Assembly: GCA_027459705.1 (NCBI GenBank)
Contig: DAIDHM010000118.1
Location: forward strand, 1 to 64,000
DNA: 64,000 nucleotides
Direction: 5' to 3'
From: Ktedonobacteria bacterium
GTDB lineage: Bacteria; Chloroflexota; Ktedonobacteria; Ktedonobacterales; JACDGC01
Position 1 is the stretch's first letter. Every line of letters starts with the position of its first letter. Below, one piece after another: positions 32,870 through 42,081 of the stretch. The translations under genes and the position numbers were made by a program. The notes under the pieces are model-generated. The model made no database searches and was not told where the DNA came from. It saw only the letters and a program-made list of their open reading frames with translations.

Positions 32870-34279
32870 TTATCCTTCTGAACTCCACGATTGTAGCGCG
32901 GAAGGTCGCTTGGGGAAGAGAATGTGGATCAATCGGCTCGCTTCCTTACGTGCGTAACAATCTGGGTAGACGTCTCTGAGTTCCTCGACCGTGTGGTGGC
33001 CAAAGAGCACATGCAAGAAAGTCAGATTGGGGAAGAGGACATCCCCATTACCACTGCCATCCCCATCAGATTGTGGTCGGAACGTTTCGATTGCTGTCAT
33101 AATGCCGTCGACAAAGGTCAACGTCAGGCCGGTGCGATAGAAACCCAGCCGCAGATCGCCGGTATACCCGGCCAACTCGGACGCCGCCAAACGCGCCGCG
33201 AGCACAGGCTGGATGTGGCGCAGGAAGGCCGGCAGATCGGCCACCCGCAGATACCAGGCATAGGGAGACATACTTAGCCCATTTCTCGGACTCAAGACCG
33301 ATTGATGAAAGATATCATAGACCGGATGGGTCGCGCCTAACCAGACATTGAGATACCGGCAATGCTGGTTATCGGTCATTGGTTCGGGCGTCACTGGCTC
33401 CGGCGATGCAGCGGCCTCCGCGCGATTACGCGCCGCTATGACCTCACCATAGCTCTGCAGGTAACGGAAAATCGTGGGCGTCACCGCCAGCCAATTCATT
33501 CCGGCCACCAGTTCATAGGTATTAATCGCCAGCTGCGCCATACCGCGAATCCAACCGTTATGCTGGACGAACCCAATGCGCTCTCCTGCAAGGGTCGTGA
33601 CGATCGCCAACTCATCGCGGAATCGCTCACCCTCCCAGCCTGTCAGGACATGCTCCCATTCCGCTTCCGAGTAGACATTGGCGACGAGTGATCGCCGTCG
33701 CGCATTCACCGCGACCAGTTCGGTAATGAAACTCAGGTCCTCACGACTCGCGGGACGGACCAGATAAGGCTCGCTCTCCCCCTGCTTCAGCTGGGGTAAA
33801 AAGTCGCTGATGGCGATACGCGCACCGCCCAACGGGACGGTCATCTCATAGCCAAATTGTCGGTAGTAGTATGGAATGCCAGTGATTGCCTGGAGATGAT
33901 CGCCACGCGCTTCGCTGATGGCGTGCACCGCTGCCATCTGGGCGCGGATCAGGCCTTTGTGGCGATATTCAGACCGCGTCAGGACGAATTCTGGCTGGCC
34001 AACGCGGAGCGGGATGCCATCGTAGGTCCAATGTTGAGATAGCAAACCAACGGAAGAGACAATCCGCTGGGTAGTGGTATCTTCGACTACTAGATAATCA
34101 GCAGGTATACAGAAAGGTGTCTCGCCTGCAGCTATCTTGCGCATCCACACGCCGGCGCGGGGCGCAAATGTTTGCGTTCCAAATGCTTCCAACTCGGGCA
34201 GGTCTGCCGGGGTGACGGGCCGCATCCTCAGCCCATCACCGAGATCACGCGTGCCGGGATGCGTTTCGCTCGTTGTCAT
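32870..34279 (-). CDS. GNAT acetyltransferase with Eis-like organisation
   Basis: A 469-residue protein. The N-terminal GNAT domain (about 15-160) has the LTRSEYRHKGLIRAQM acetyl-CoA loop and QAITGIPYYYRQFGYE. A second GNAT-like part spans about 170-300, and a C-terminal domain (about 350-455) has the SCP-like run AGYTGDLRLGFYRTGLTLTF. The order resembles Eis enhanced-intracellular-survival acetyltransferases, which modify aminoglycosides and other amines, but this assignment is by layout only. It lies between the ABC-2 permease gene and the second GNAT gene. Confidence 0.78.
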   Translation of the reverse strand: MTTSETHPGTRDLGDGLRMRPVTPADLPELEAFGTQTFAPRAGVWMRKIAAGETPFCIPADYLVVEDTTTQRIVSSVGLLSQHWTYDGIPLRVGQPEFVLTRSEYRHKGLIRAQMAAVHAISEARGDHLQAITGIPYYYRQFGYEMTVPLGGARIAISDFLPQLKQGESEPYLVRPASREDLSFITELVAVNARRRSLVANVYSEAEWEHVLTGWEGERFRDELAIVTTLAGERIGFVQHNGWIRGMAQLAINTYELVAGMNWLAVTPTIFRYLQSYGEVIAARNRAEAAASPEPVTPEPMTDNQHCRYLNVWLGATHPVYDIFHQSVLSPRNGLSMSPYAWYLRVADLPAFLRHIQPVLAARLAASELAGYTGDLRLGFYRTGLTLTFVDGIMTAIETFRPQSDGDGSGNGDVLFPNLTFLHVLFGHHTVEELRDVYPDCYARKEASRLIHILFPKRPSALQSWSSEG

Positions 34280-34364
34280 GGTAGAGACTCCTTATGCTCT
34301 CGATACTTTGCATCGCACATGCTGGTCAGTAGGGTGGTTCGCTTCTTCGATCTCTGGCTCGTTC

Positions 34365-35204
34365 TCAGCCATTTCGTTTCAATTTGCCGGTCCGTTTGGC
34401 ATGACGTTCGGCTGCCATGAAGATCCAAAGCCCGACCGGAATAGTGACGATCCCGGCGATCACCAGCTTGAGGCAGTAACCCCACAGGTCCCAAATCGGG
34501 ACACCTTGAATCATCCCCTGACGCAATCCATCCAGGACGTAGGTCGCGGGCGAAAGGTAGGAAAGGGGATGCATCCAACCGGGCAGGACGGAGACCGGAT
34601 AATAAACCCCCGAGACGAGCAGAATCACCGAGCGGATGATGTACGTCATCTGCGCGCCGCGTTCGGTAAAGAGCATCGGCAGCACCGCTGCCATAATGCC
34701 GAAACCGACGAATGAGAAGGTGCCAAGCAGCAGCAGTACAACCGCTGTCAGCCAATTCGCGTTGCTGAGGTCGATATGGAAGAAGGCTGCCATGACGGCA
34801 ATCTGGATGGCGGTGAGCAGCAAGCCGTGCAGCACGGCAAAGGCGCTGGTGCCGAGCATCTGCGTAATGCGCTGGACCGGGGCCATGAAGGTATATTCAA
34901 TCGTCCCCTCCCATTTCTCGATCGTGACGGTTTCGGCGACATTATCGAAACATATCGAGAGGTACGACCAGATCGAGGTGCCGATCAGCAGGCTGAGAAT
35001 GCTGGCGTTGATCTGCGCCTGCGTCGGATGAAAACCGGGGATGATCTGGCCGGCGGCATAGGCGATATACGTCACCGCCAGCCCATTGACGATGTTATAG
35101 GTAATCCAGACCAGTTCCCACGACCAGTAGCGTTTCGTCAGATTCCAATTTCGTTCGAAGAACGCGTAAGCCGCACGAGTCTGGCGCGCCAGTGGTTGTG
35201 CCAT
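34365..35204 (-). CDS. ABC-2 type transporter permease
   Basis: A 279-residue membrane protein with six predicted helices. The conserved ABC-2 start (FERNWNLTKRYWSWELVWI), the interfacial segment EKWEGTIEYTFMAPVQR and the terminal LPGWMHPLSYLSPATYVLDGLRQGMI are typical of drug/polyketide exporters. The ATPase partner is encoded two genes upstream in the same operon, with an MFS gene between. Predicted role: efflux of a hydrophobic or drug-like compound. Confidence 0.88.
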   Translation of the reverse strand: MAQPLARQTRAAYAFFERNWNLTKRYWSWELVWITYNIVNGLAVTYIAYAAGQIIPGFHPTQAQINASILSLLIGTSIWSYLSICFDNVAETVTIEKWEGTIEYTFMAPVQRITQMLGTSAFAVLHGLLLTAIQIAVMAAFFHIDLSNANWLTAVVLLLLGTFSFVGFGIMAAVLPMLFTERGAQMTYIIRSVILLVSGVYYPVSVLPGWMHPLSYLSPATYVLDGLRQGMIQGVPIWDLWGYCLKLVIAGIVTIPVGLWIFMAAERHAKRTGKLKRNG

Positions 35205-35276
35205 GAGAGAACTCCTTTGTCGGTGTGCTAGCGGATGGATCGGTGCTGATAGTTTGGACCTGTTATCTTGTGTTTA

Positions 35277-36656
35277 TCAGGTACTTTCTGCCAATACTTC
35301 GCCATGGGCAACCGCGCCACGTTCGATCCATTCGCGGTCCTCAACGCGCCACAATGTGCGATTGAAGAATTGCGAGATGACGAAAAGCAACCAGAACACG
35401 CCAACCACAACATAAATCGCGGCTGGATTGTAAAAACCACCAAGCAGACCAAAAATCAATGTGCTGAGTGGTCCAGTAAATTGCGCGATCAAGCGACGTA
35501 TGGAGAAGACGCGGCCCTGCTGGGCACGCGGCACCTGGCTCTGCCAGATGGCCTGGGAATGGGCATTCATGAACGGGATCATCGCGACCGAGACGAACTC
35601 AATCACGAGGGTCAGGTAAAAGAATGGCGAGAGGCCAAACGCGATTCCCGCGACACTGGCGAAGATCATCGGGATCAGGACACCGCGAATGCGAGACCGC
35701 TTCAACCCGCCCCACGCACTCACTGCCGCGCCGCCCAGAACGCCGCCCAGACTGCCCACCATTCCGAGCGCCGCCAATGCGGAAGCCAGCGTGAATCCGT
35801 GGGTGAGCCAGTCATGCGCCAGATTGAATTTCAGCATCAAGGTATTCAGAATGCCGACCCCACCAACGAAGTTCGCCACCGTGAAAGTCCCGAGCAACCA
35901 GAGCATGGGGCGGCGTCGCCAGATATAAGTTGCGCCAAAACGCACATCGTCCCAGATACTCGCCTGGATTTTTCCCGTAGCATCGCGATCCGCGCGCTGC
36001 GGCGATGGAATGGTGAGCCAGAGCGGGACCAGCGCCGCGATGAAGAAGGTCAATGCGTCGATGCCGACGGCGATCGGCGTGCCATCGCGGAAAGTATGCA
36101 ACCAGGATCCAACTGGAGCCAGTGCTGGCAAGGAGATCAATAATGCTGCCAGTGCTGGCGAGAGAATGCCCGAGAGCGAGAAGACCATCTGCATCATCCC
36201 ATTGGCACGCGGTAGCTGCTCGTCAGGTACCAACATCGCATACGAAGTGTCGAACGACGCGCCATGGAATGCGACAGCAATAGCCTGGACCCCCAGTAAG
36301 ATCATCAACATCCAAAATTGTAACGAATGCGTCGCCAACAGGAGGATCAACGAAAGGTCGATCAGCCCGTTGGTGAAATCCATCGCAATCATCGTACGCT
36401 TGCGATCATGCCGGTCTGCCCAGGCTCCAGCCAATGGCGCGCCGAAGATGATCGGCACCCCCACCGCCAGTGAGATCGCCGTGAGCGCCAGCGCCAGCTC
36501 TGGGCGCTGGTTGGGTGCTGCATAGAGCGTATTCGCCAGATAGTACGTCACCGCGAAGAAGGTGATACCACTGCCAAAGCTGGAGACCGATTGAGTCAAC
36601 CAGACGATAAAGAACGTCCGGAATCCATGCCTGGGTGCTTGATAAACTTCTGGCAT
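35277..36656 (-). CDS. MFS efflux transporter
   Basis: A 459-residue, ~12-helix protein. The ATG at 36656 (MPEVYQAPRHGFRTFFIVWL) has GAGGAGGTGG directly upstream. The MFS loop PLAGAWADRHDRKRTMIAMD and the helix-1 pattern WLTQSVSSFGSGITFFAV resemble the MFS_3/EntS-like drug and siderophore exporters. It lies between the ABC ATPase and ABC-2 permease genes, so the operon combines two export systems. Confidence 0.87.
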   Translation of the reverse strand: MPEVYQAPRHGFRTFFIVWLTQSVSSFGSGITFFAVTYYLANTLYAAPNQRPELALALTAISLAVGVPIIFGAPLAGAWADRHDRKRTMIAMDFTNGLIDLSLILLLATHSLQFWMLMILLGVQAIAVAFHGASFDTSYAMLVPDEQLPRANGMMQMVFSLSGILSPALAALLISLPALAPVGSWLHTFRDGTPIAVGIDALTFFIAALVPLWLTIPSPQRADRDATGKIQASIWDDVRFGATYIWRRRPMLWLLGTFTVANFVGGVGILNTLMLKFNLAHDWLTHGFTLASALAALGMVGSLGGVLGGAAVSAWGGLKRSRIRGVLIPMIFASVAGIAFGLSPFFYLTLVIEFVSVAMIPFMNAHSQAIWQSQVPRAQQGRVFSIRRLIAQFTGPLSTLIFGLLGGFYNPAAIYVVVGVFWLLFVISQFFNRTLWRVEDREWIERGAVAHGEVLAEST

Positions 36657-36689
36657 GCCCACCTCCTCGTATTTCGGGACATACACGTT

Positions 36690-37682
36690 TCAAGATTCTG
36701 GCGCTGCGTCATCGTTTTCGTCCGCCTCCCAATCGCGTCCGGTGTAGTGCATAAAGACCTCGTGCATCGAGGCGGGAACGCCAAGTCCCACGTCACGCCC
36801 CACACGTGCGCGCAGTCCGGCGGGGGTGTCTTCGGCCACCAACTTGCCGCCATCAATGATGGCGATTCGGTCACAGAGCGCTTCGGCTTCGTCCATGTCA
36901 TGCGTCGTCAGCAGGATGGTCGCATCATGGCGATCTCGCAGATCTGCGACGAAGCGTTGCACGTCGCTTTTGGAGCGCGGGTCCAGTCCGGTCGTCGGTT
37001 CGTCGAGCAAGAGCAGGACGGGCGCGGTCAGGAATGCGCGCGCGATGGCGACCTTCTGTTGCATGCCGCGTGACATATTCTCCAATGGTTGGTTGAACCG
37101 GTCGTGCTTAATGCCAAGTTGCTCCAGGATCGCGCCGACCTGACGACGTGCCTCAGGGATTGTGAGGTCATAAAGGCGGGCGGAGTAGATCAAATTCTCC
37201 ATCGGACTCAACTTGCGGAAGAACGCCGCCTCGACACTGACGCGGTTTATCAGGCGCTGCACGGCCATAGGCTCGCGGACGACATCGTGGCCAAAGACGC
37301 GGACGCTCCCCCCATCGGGCAAGAGCAGGGTCGAAACGACGCGGATCAACGTCGATTTCCCCGAACCATTGGAGCCCAGCACACCGACAATCTCGCGGCG
37401 ACCAATCCGCAAGGAGACATCATCCACCGCGCGAACCGTCTTGCCGCGCGGGGTGACCACCGGCGTCCCATTGGCGCCAGGCCGCTCGCGGCGCAATCGC
37501 TGACGCAAATGGTCCATGAAGCTGGTTTCACGTTTGAAATGCTTGACAAGATGGTCGATCGTCAAGGCGTCGTCGGCATTGGCAGTGAGATCGCGCAGGT
37601 CGTTTCGTGTCCCAGTTCGATAGGCTTTCGTTGGGTCAAGCGCTGGCCCATCAGCGCGGGGATTGATCACAGATGCGGACAT
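36690..37682 (-). CDS. ABC transporter ATP-binding protein (DrrA-like)
   Basis: A 330-residue ATPase from the ATG at 37682; a GTG at 37706 would add 8 residues. Walker A GSNGSGKSTLIRV, the ABC signature NMSRGMQQKVAIARAFL, Walker B LLLLDEPTTGLD and the H-loop TTHDMDEAEAL are all present. An N-terminal extension of about 45 residues precedes the usual VDDVSLRIGRREIVG. It resembles daunorubicin-resistance (DrrA) ATPases that pair with ABC-2 permeases. It is the first large gene of the five-gene operon; a small Arg-rich reading frame overlaps its start. Confidence 0.9.
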   Translation of the reverse strand: MSASVINPRADGPALDPTKAYRTGTRNDLRDLTANADDALTIDHLVKHFKRETSFMDHLRQRLRRERPGANGTPVVTPRGKTVRAVDDVSLRIGRREIVGVLGSNGSGKSTLIRVVSTLLLPDGGSVRVFGHDVVREPMAVQRLINRVSVEAAFFRKLSPMENLIYSARLYDLTIPEARRQVGAILEQLGIKHDRFNQPLENMSRGMQQKVAIARAFLTAPVLLLLDEPTTGLDPRSKSDVQRFVADLRDRHDATILLTTHDMDEAEALCDRIAIIDGGKLVAEDTPAGLRARVGRDVGLGVPASMHEVFMHYTGRDWEADENDDAAPES

Positions 37683-37819
37683 ATCACGTTGCTCTTTCTG
37701 CTCCACAAAGTGGAACGATGGCGGGCGCGCAAACGAATTTGGCGGCGTTGACGCTGGTGATGCGTCAATCGAGCGCTGAGTCGTCGCCAGGATCGCTGTA
37801 TAGGTGTTCGCGTTCGCAT
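37667..37819 (-). CDS. Possible Arg-rich leader peptide upstream of the ABC operon
   Basis: Fifty codons from an ATG at 37819 with a strong ribosome-binding site (GAGGAGGTGG, 7 bases upstream). The product is very basic (begins MRTRTPIQRSWRRLSARL, with QRRQIRLRARHR in the middle), and its stop TGA lies 13-15 bases inside the ABC ATPase gene in another frame. The good ribosome-binding site here and the poor one of the ATPase fit translational coupling or leader-peptide control. No homologue is recognised, so it could be fortuitous. Confidence 0.4.
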   Translation of the reverse strand: MRTRTPIQRSWRRLSARLTHHQRQRRQIRLRARHRSTLWSRKSNVICPHL

Positions 37820-38664
37820 GTGAGTGCCACCTCCTCGCGTAACACTTCCAGTTCAGTCTGGGACCTCCGGCAAAGCTAGGACCTCAAAAGGCGACACATC
37901 CTTCGGTGAAGGGCGGCGCGCGGGCGCGGACTCGTGCAGCATGAAGCTGAGGAGGGTGGTAGGTGAGGATGATGATCGGTAATCTGATCAGCAGGCCACA
38001 ACCCGCCGTGGGCCGCGCGTTGCGCGCATCCCTGGGCTGTTGCCGGTCAGAGCGGAAGACTTAATGTCGAGGTCGCAGGAGACCGGTGGACAGCACAACC
38101 GAGGCGCGCGGGCAAAGCAATGCCCGGGAGATCCCGCCATTGGGTGCGGCGGTGAGGATCTCCATGCCAACACATGGCATCATCGTGTTGTTATCCATCA
38201 AGTCTGGTCTCCCTGAAATAGAGGGGATAACGACGAGCGAATTATCGCTCGGTACAAGATTTTTGATCGGCCCTTGTACTTTACCAAGAACACTATCGCC
38301 TGTCTGGCGTTTACAGTCGCCACCAGCGATTCTACAGGGGGCATCCCCTGCCAGGCGAAATACGATACCCTGGCTATACCGTTCTCATAGCGGCAGTCAA
38401 GGCGTAATTTGGAGTCCTGAAACGCATCCGTATCCCGAAGTCTACGCGACGACCGAACTCACGAGGAAAGTATAACAGACTGGGGTAGCAATGTCAATGA
38501 CAAAACGATCTTATGATCGCGGGGAGCACTTTTCTCCGTGGGATTGTTGAGAGGAGCACCCTCAACAGGCAGAGCGGACCTTCATCCCAAACACCCAATG
38601 GAGGGCACCCCGCACGATTACTTCAGACATTTTCACGGATCCCCAGATAACCGGTAATGACCGC
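37820..38664. other. Long intergenic region without a convincing gene
   Basis: About 845 bases before the next promoter. Short open frames here lack family features or good ribosome-binding sites. Several inverted repeats occur, for example GAGCGA/TCGCTC at about 38237-38252. It holds the promoter of the ABC operon on the minus strand, not located. Signatures of RNase P RNA, tmRNA and SRP RNA were looked for and not seen. Confidence 0.4.
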
Positions 38665-38693
38665 TTGACGGTCCGGGCACCATCAGCTAGAAT
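38665..38693 (+). promoter_or_regulatory. Predicted promoter upstream of the L,D-transpeptidase gene
   Basis: TTGACG (38665-38670), exactly 17 bases, then TAGAAT (38688-38693). Transcription would start near 38700 and leave a 5' leader of about 230 bases with no gene in it. Confidence 0.6.
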
Positions 38694-38930
38694 CGACCTG
38701 CTTGGTACATGCGGCTCCATAGTTCCTCATCTTTCGTGCGGCTGCTGAATATTTTGAGATAAGCTGCTCGTTGTGAACTATGCGTATGGCAAGATCGCTT
38801 GATGACCCTTGCGGGTATGCGGCAGCGATCTGAATCAACAATCAATCATATTCTTTGCTATCGCAATACCTCTCTGAATCCAGCGGCGGGTATTGCGCAG
38901 TCGCGAAACAGTTCGAGGAGGATCTGATAA

Positions 38931-39833
38931 ATGACGCGCTTGCGCCAACCATCGCTCTGGTATGCCTGTCTCATGCTGGCCCTCATGACCCTGGTAGCCT
39001 GTAATGACGCGAGTACTGTGGCCACCACACCACCCACGTCCGCGCCTTCGGCATCATCAAATACCGTGACGCCTACGGTTACGTATCTGCCCCCAACAGT
39101 CCAATCCGGGCCGACGGTCACGCCCGCTCCAAATGTGGCGAATAGTGGACCATTGCCCACACCTCAGCCTGGCCCAAATCCAGTCGGCGGGGTGCCAAAT
39201 GTGGGAGGCGGCAACTTCATCCTGGTCAGCCTCGCCCAGCAATGGCTCTGGGTCTACATCAATCATCAACTGATTTTGGATACGCCTATCACCAGCGGCG
39301 CGCCCGGGCTGCTGACCCCGGATGGTCAGTATGGGGTGCGCTACAAACAATCCAACTTAACCTTCATCTCGCCATGGCCTCAGGGAAATCCCAATTATTA
39401 TGCGCCCGAGCACGTCAATTATGCCTTGTATTTCTTAGACGTTGGATACTACATACACGATGCTCCCTGGCGACATGCCTTTGGCCCTGGCACGAACTAT
39501 CCGCATATAGACGCGGATGGAACGCATGAGACTGGCAGTCATGGCTGTGTGGAGGTACCAACTTCCGTCGGACAGTGGTTGTATTATCATGTCGACAATG
39601 GCACATTGATCGATATCTATGGCACAGCGCCCTCTCCACCACCTGTGCCGACCGCGACCACCGTCCCATCCACGGTGACCACCGTCCCATCGACAGCGAC
39701 CACCGTCCCGCCGACGGCGACCACCGTCCCACCAACCGCGACCGCCGTCCCACCAACCGCGACCGCCGTCCCACCAACCGCGACCACCGTCCCACCAACC
39801 GCGACTACCGTTCCACCAACCGCGACGCCATAG
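38931..39833 (+). CDS. L,D-transpeptidase lipoprotein (YkuD domain)
   Basis: A 300-residue protein. The signal peptide ends in the lipobox LVAC (MLALMTLVACNDAS). A Thr/Pro/Ser-rich spacer runs to about residue 95. The YkuD domain (about 97-230) has the catalytic HETGSHGCVEVP with the nucleophilic Cys. The last 60 residues are a perfect-period Thr/Pro/Val/Ala stalk. Such enzymes cross-link peptidoglycan via 3-3 links or attach proteins to it. The strong ribosome-binding site GAGGAGGA precedes the ATG. The C-terminal stalk may span or anchor in the wall (inference). Confidence 0.88.
   Translation: MTRLRQPSLWYACLMLALMTLVACNDASTVATTPPTSAPSASSNTVTPTVTYLPPTVQSGPTVTPAPNVANSGPLPTPQPGPNPVGGVPNVGGGNFILVSLAQQWLWVYINHQLILDTPITSGAPGLLTPDGQYGVRYKQSNLTFISPWPQGNPNYYAPEHVNYALYFLDVGYYIHDAPWRHAFGPGTNYPHIDADGTHETGSHGCVEVPTSVGQWLYYHVDNGTLIDIYGTAPSPPPVPTATTVPSTVTTVPSTATTVPPTATTVPPTATAVPPTATAVPPTATTVPPTATTVPPTATP
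39651..39830 (+). repeat. 21-bp tandem repeat encoding TATTVPP units
   Basis: Eight units of 21 bases plus a partial one, of the form ACC-GTC-CCA-CCA-ACC-GCG-ACC, encode TATTVPP/TATAVPP at the end of the transpeptidase. The later units are nearly identical in DNA, the earlier ones more diverged (TVPST variants). This is a substrate for slippage, so copy number may vary between strains. Confidence 0.85.
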
Positions 39834-39848
39834 CAGACTACTCACCGA

Positions 39849-39887
39849 CCCCGCGCACCAGTGAGCAGAGGCAACTGGCGCGCGGGG
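39849..39887 (+). terminator. Hairpin after the L,D-transpeptidase gene
   Basis: CCCCGCGCACCAGT (39849-39862) pairs with ACTGGCGCGCGGGG (39874-39887), with one A-C mismatch and an 11-base loop. Only TTC follows, so termination would be by a strong stem without a U-tract. Confidence 0.5.
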
Positions 39888-40032
39888 TTCGCACATGTAA
39901 TCGACCCAGGTCTCGCGCCACCTTTGCCGCTACGTTGCACTCAAAGCCAGTGGCTGAGGGCATGTCCCGTGAGAAGCCTATGGTGGAAGAGATACCATAA
40001 GGATGAGATACCAAAAGAAGGAGTAAGAAACG

Positions 40033-40965
40033 GTGAGTCATGATTTGGTATTGCGCACGCTTCCTAATGTAGCTGTCGCGCATAGTTACATCACCGTCAA
40101 CGGCGTTGAACTGCACTGTGCCACCACAGGGGATCCGACAGCCCCCGCGGTGGTCTTGTTACATGGTTTTCCTGAGCATTGGATGATGTGGCGCCATGTG
40201 ATGCCATTGTTGAGAGATCGCTTTCACCTCGTGGCGGTCGATCTGCGTGGTTATGGCGCGTCGTCGAAACCCGCGGGGGTGGCGTCCTATGCGAAAGGGA
40301 TCATGGCCGCCGATATCGCTGGAGTGATTGCCGCTTTGGGCCTGCGGCGCCCGTTGGTGGTCGGACATGATCGCGGCGCACGCGTCGCGCGCCGCCTGGC
40401 ACTGGACGCGCCGGAGGTTTTGCGTGGCAGCTTGCTGCTCGACATTCTCCCCGCGGAGTGGATCTACGATCACCTCACCGCGGCGCAGATCGGGGCAAAG
40501 CTCTGGCACTGGGTCTTTCATCTCGTCCCAGATCTCCCCGAGCAACTCATCACAGGCCGCGAAGATCAATATCTCGCGCGCCTTTTTCAGCGATCGCCAG
40601 CGTTTGTCGAACAATTGCGAACTGAGGGAGTCTGGGAATCGTATCTCTCCGTGGTGCGTCAGCCAGAAGGCCTCGCCGCGATGTTGGCGGATTATCGCGC
40701 AACTTTTGCCATTGATGTGCCATACTATCGAGGATTGCTGGTATCTGGAACCCAGATCACACTCCCCATACGTGTGCTCTGGGGCGAGCGTGGAAATCTG
40801 GCAGGGCTCCCAGTACTGGAGGTCTGGCGCGAGTGCGCCAGCGAGGTCAGTGGCCAGGCGATACCAGACTGTGGCCATTATCTTCCTGAAGAAGCGCCGA
40901 TGGTAATTGCCCAGGCAATCGCAGATTTCGATCAGGAATTACGTGCAAAGGAGCAGGTATCATGA
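40033..40965 (+). CDS. Alpha/beta hydrolase, haloacetate-dehalogenase/epoxide-hydrolase type
   Basis: A 310-residue protein with a GTG start and AAGGAG upstream. The oxyanion region is LLHGFPEHWMMW, the nucleophile is the Asp of VVGHDRGARVARRLALD, and the catalytic His is in DCGHYLPEEAP. The block VDLRGYGASSKP is also typical. The sequence runs closely parallel to fluoroacetate/haloacetate dehalogenases (HDRG, FPE) as well as epoxide hydrolases. It overlaps the next gene by 4 bases, linking it with a D-malate/tartrate-type dehydrogenase, perhaps in catabolism of a 2-hydroxy or 2-halo acid (inference). Confidence 0.8.
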   Translation: MSHDLVLRTLPNVAVAHSYITVNGVELHCATTGDPTAPAVVLLHGFPEHWMMWRHVMPLLRDRFHLVAVDLRGYGASSKPAGVASYAKGIMAADIAGVIAALGLRRPLVVGHDRGARVARRLALDAPEVLRGSLLLDILPAEWIYDHLTAAQIGAKLWHWVFHLVPDLPEQLITGREDQYLARLFQRSPAFVEQLRTEGVWESYLSVVRQPEGLAAMLADYRATFAIDVPYYRGLLVSGTQITLPIRVLWGERGNLAGLPVLEVWRECASEVSGQAIPDCGHYLPEEAPMVIAQAIADFDQELRAKEQVS

Positions 40966-42035
40966 CGCATTATCATCTGGCCGTTGTCCCTGGCGATGGG
41001 ATCGGTCCCGAAGTCATCACCGAGAGTGTTCGTACACTCCAGGCGTTGGCGGAGATCCGCGGCGATCTGGAGTGTACCGCGCAGATGTTTGATTGGGGGA
41101 CAGAACACTATTTTCGCACCGGGCAGATGATGCCGGACGACGCCCTCAATGCTCTGGAGAGCGGTGGTTTTGATGGCATCTTGATGGGTCCCGTCGGCGA
41201 TCCACGCCTGCCAGATCATATCACGCTCTGGGGCCTCCTGCTCCCTATCCGCCAGCGTTTCCAGCAATATATCAATCTGCGTCCAATCCGTCTTTTACCG
41301 GGCGTCCGCTCACCACTGGCAGGCAAGCAACCCGCAGACATCGATATCATCTGTGTTCGCGAGAACACCGAGGGCGAATATGCCGGAGTCGGCGGACGCG
41401 TGCATCAGGGCGAAGCCCATGAAGTCGCCATTCAATCCGTCATTTTCACGCGCACTGGCACCGAACGAGTCATCCGGTACGCATTTGACTACGCGCGTCG
41501 CCAGGGCCGCAAAAAAGTCTTGAGCGCGACAAAATCGAACAGCCTGCAATATTCGATGGTTTTTTGGGACGAGGTCTTTCAGCACGTCGCGACCGCCTAT
41601 CCCGAGATTGCTCACGAGCAGCAGTTGATTGATTCGCTCGCGGCCCGATTCGTCGCGCGACCCGAGGGGCTGGACGTGGTGGTGGCGTCCAATCTCTTTG
41701 GAGATATCCTGACTGACCTGGGGGCGGCCATTTCCGGCAGCATGGGGCTGGCTCCAAGCGCCAATTTGAATCCAGAACGACGCTTCCCCAGTCTCTTTCA
41801 GGCCATCCATGGATCCGCTCCGGATATTGCGGGTCGGGGGATCTCTAACCCGATCGCCTCGATCTGGTCTGCGCAGATGATGCTCGAATTTTTCGAGGAA
41901 CGTGCCGCCGCCGCTCAACTGATGCGGGCTATCGAGCGCGTATTGGAGGCCAATGAGCACCTGACCCCCGATCTGGGGGGAAGCGCTTCGACCCGCGAAT
42001 TGGGTGACGCGATCCGCGCTGCGCTCAAAGATTGA
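40962..42035 (+). CDS. D-malate/tartrate dehydrogenase-type isocitrate/isopropylmalate dehydrogenase family enzyme
   Basis: A 357-residue NAD-dependent beta-decarboxylating dehydrogenase. It begins YHLAVVPGDGIGPEVITES and carries DIDIICVRENTEGEYAGVGG, the SATKSNSLQYSMVFWDEVF block and the metal-binding VVASNLFGDILTDLGAAI, then HGSAPDIAGRGISNPIASIW. The RENTEGEYAGVGGR form favours TtuC/DmlA (tartrate or D-malate to pyruvate) over LeuB, and no leu genes are near. It is co-translated with the upstream hydrolase; the MBL protein gene follows after 46 bases. Confidence 0.85.
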   Translation: MTHYHLAVVPGDGIGPEVITESVRTLQALAEIRGDLECTAQMFDWGTEHYFRTGQMMPDDALNALESGGFDGILMGPVGDPRLPDHITLWGLLLPIRQRFQQYINLRPIRLLPGVRSPLAGKQPADIDIICVRENTEGEYAGVGGRVHQGEAHEVAIQSVIFTRTGTERVIRYAFDYARRQGRKKVLSATKSNSLQYSMVFWDEVFQHVATAYPEIAHEQQLIDSLAARFVARPEGLDVVVASNLFGDILTDLGAAISGSMGLAPSANLNPERRFPSLFQAIHGSAPDIAGRGISNPIASIWSAQMMLEFFEERAAAAQLMRAIERVLEANEHLTPDLGGSASTRELGDAIRAALKD

Positions 42036-42081
42036 GCAACCGCGAGTGGCAGGTGCGTAGAAGGCATAAAGGTGAGGCGCG

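Noticed and set aside
38086-38475. 129-codon open frame in the long gap
   Set aside because: No ribosome-binding site, no family features, composition unlike neighbouring proteins.
39415-39896. Antisense open frames rich in WWDGGRG or VGRWSR repeats
   Set aside because: They are shadows of the 21-bp repeat that codes for the transpeptidase stalk on the plus strand.
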